From: Alkalimonas sp.
GTDB taxonomy: Bacteria; Pseudomonadota; Gammaproteobacteria; Enterobacterales; Alteromonadaceae
Assembly: GCF_020831925.1 (NCBI RefSeq)
Contig: NZ_JAFIFQ010000030.1
Coordinates: 1 to 45,186 of the forward strand
Direction: 5' to 3'
DNA length: 45,186 nucleotides
The notes beneath the pieces are model-generated. The model did no database searches and had not been told where the DNA came from. It worked only from the letters and a program-made list of their open reading frames with translations. This document shows, one piece after another, positions 44,655 to 45,186 of this stretch (position 1 is its first letter; each line of letters starts with the position of its first letter). The position numbers were made by a program, and so were the translations under genes.

Positions 44655-45186
<532 letters not shown>

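Overview
The window is a chromosomal stretch of a gammaproteobacterium. The order tig-clpP-clpX-lon-hupB-ppiD, the pspF/sapABCDF and pspABC divergon, and the mltD-gloB-yafS-like cluster are all typical of the class. The phh/tyrR/hpd/hmgA/fah/mai set and the protein sequences suggest a marine or freshwater Alteromonadales-like lineage (Rheinheimera, Alishewanella or Shewanella relatives). That placement is inference from familiarity, not a database result. I see no rRNA, tRNA, CRISPR array, insertion sequence or phage gene.

Layout. (1) 1-5516: a LysR-type regulator diverges from a three-gene operon coding for a glutaryl-CoA-dehydrogenase-type flavoprotein, a fused alpha/beta 2-oxoacid dehydrogenase E1 and a FabD-like acyltransferase that lacks its usual substrate-binding residues. 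(2) 5824-8210: proBA, the first two steps of proline synthesis. (3) 8451-17043: protein quality control and nucleoid genes: trigger factor, ClpP, ClpX, Lon behind a candidate sigma-32 promoter, HU-beta and PpiD. (4) 17138-25059: a five-gene peptide ABC transporter (sapABCDF) read leftward behind the enhancer-binding protein gene pspF, with pspABC diverging to the right. (5) 25190-37394: amino-acid catabolism. Methionine gamma-lyase is followed by phhAB, a secreted metzincin-type protease, a BASS transporter, tyrR, then hpd-hmgA-fah-maiA. Together these take phenylalanine to tyrosine and 4-hydroxyphenylpyruvate to fumarate and acetoacetate; only the aromatic aminotransferase is absent from the window. 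Three TyrR-box-like sites, before phhA, tyrR and hpd, tie the set into a local regulon. (6) 37384-41392: a small membrane protein, a secreted protein of unknown function, MltD, glyoxalase II and a YafS-like methyltransferase. (7) 41374-45186: a 1033-residue protein joining a MurF-like ligase to about 570 residues of unrelated sequence, and, divergent from it, the 5' end of a large LapA-type adhesin with a retention module, cut by the window edge in a Pro-Glu repeat.

Most of the window is conserved core. The best candidates for something undescribed are the MurF-fusion protein beside the adhesin, and the flavoprotein/E1/atypical-acyltransferase operon. Secondary points are a TyrR whose sigma-54 loop is kept in length but altered in its key residues, and loss of the H-loop histidine in both Sap ATPases.
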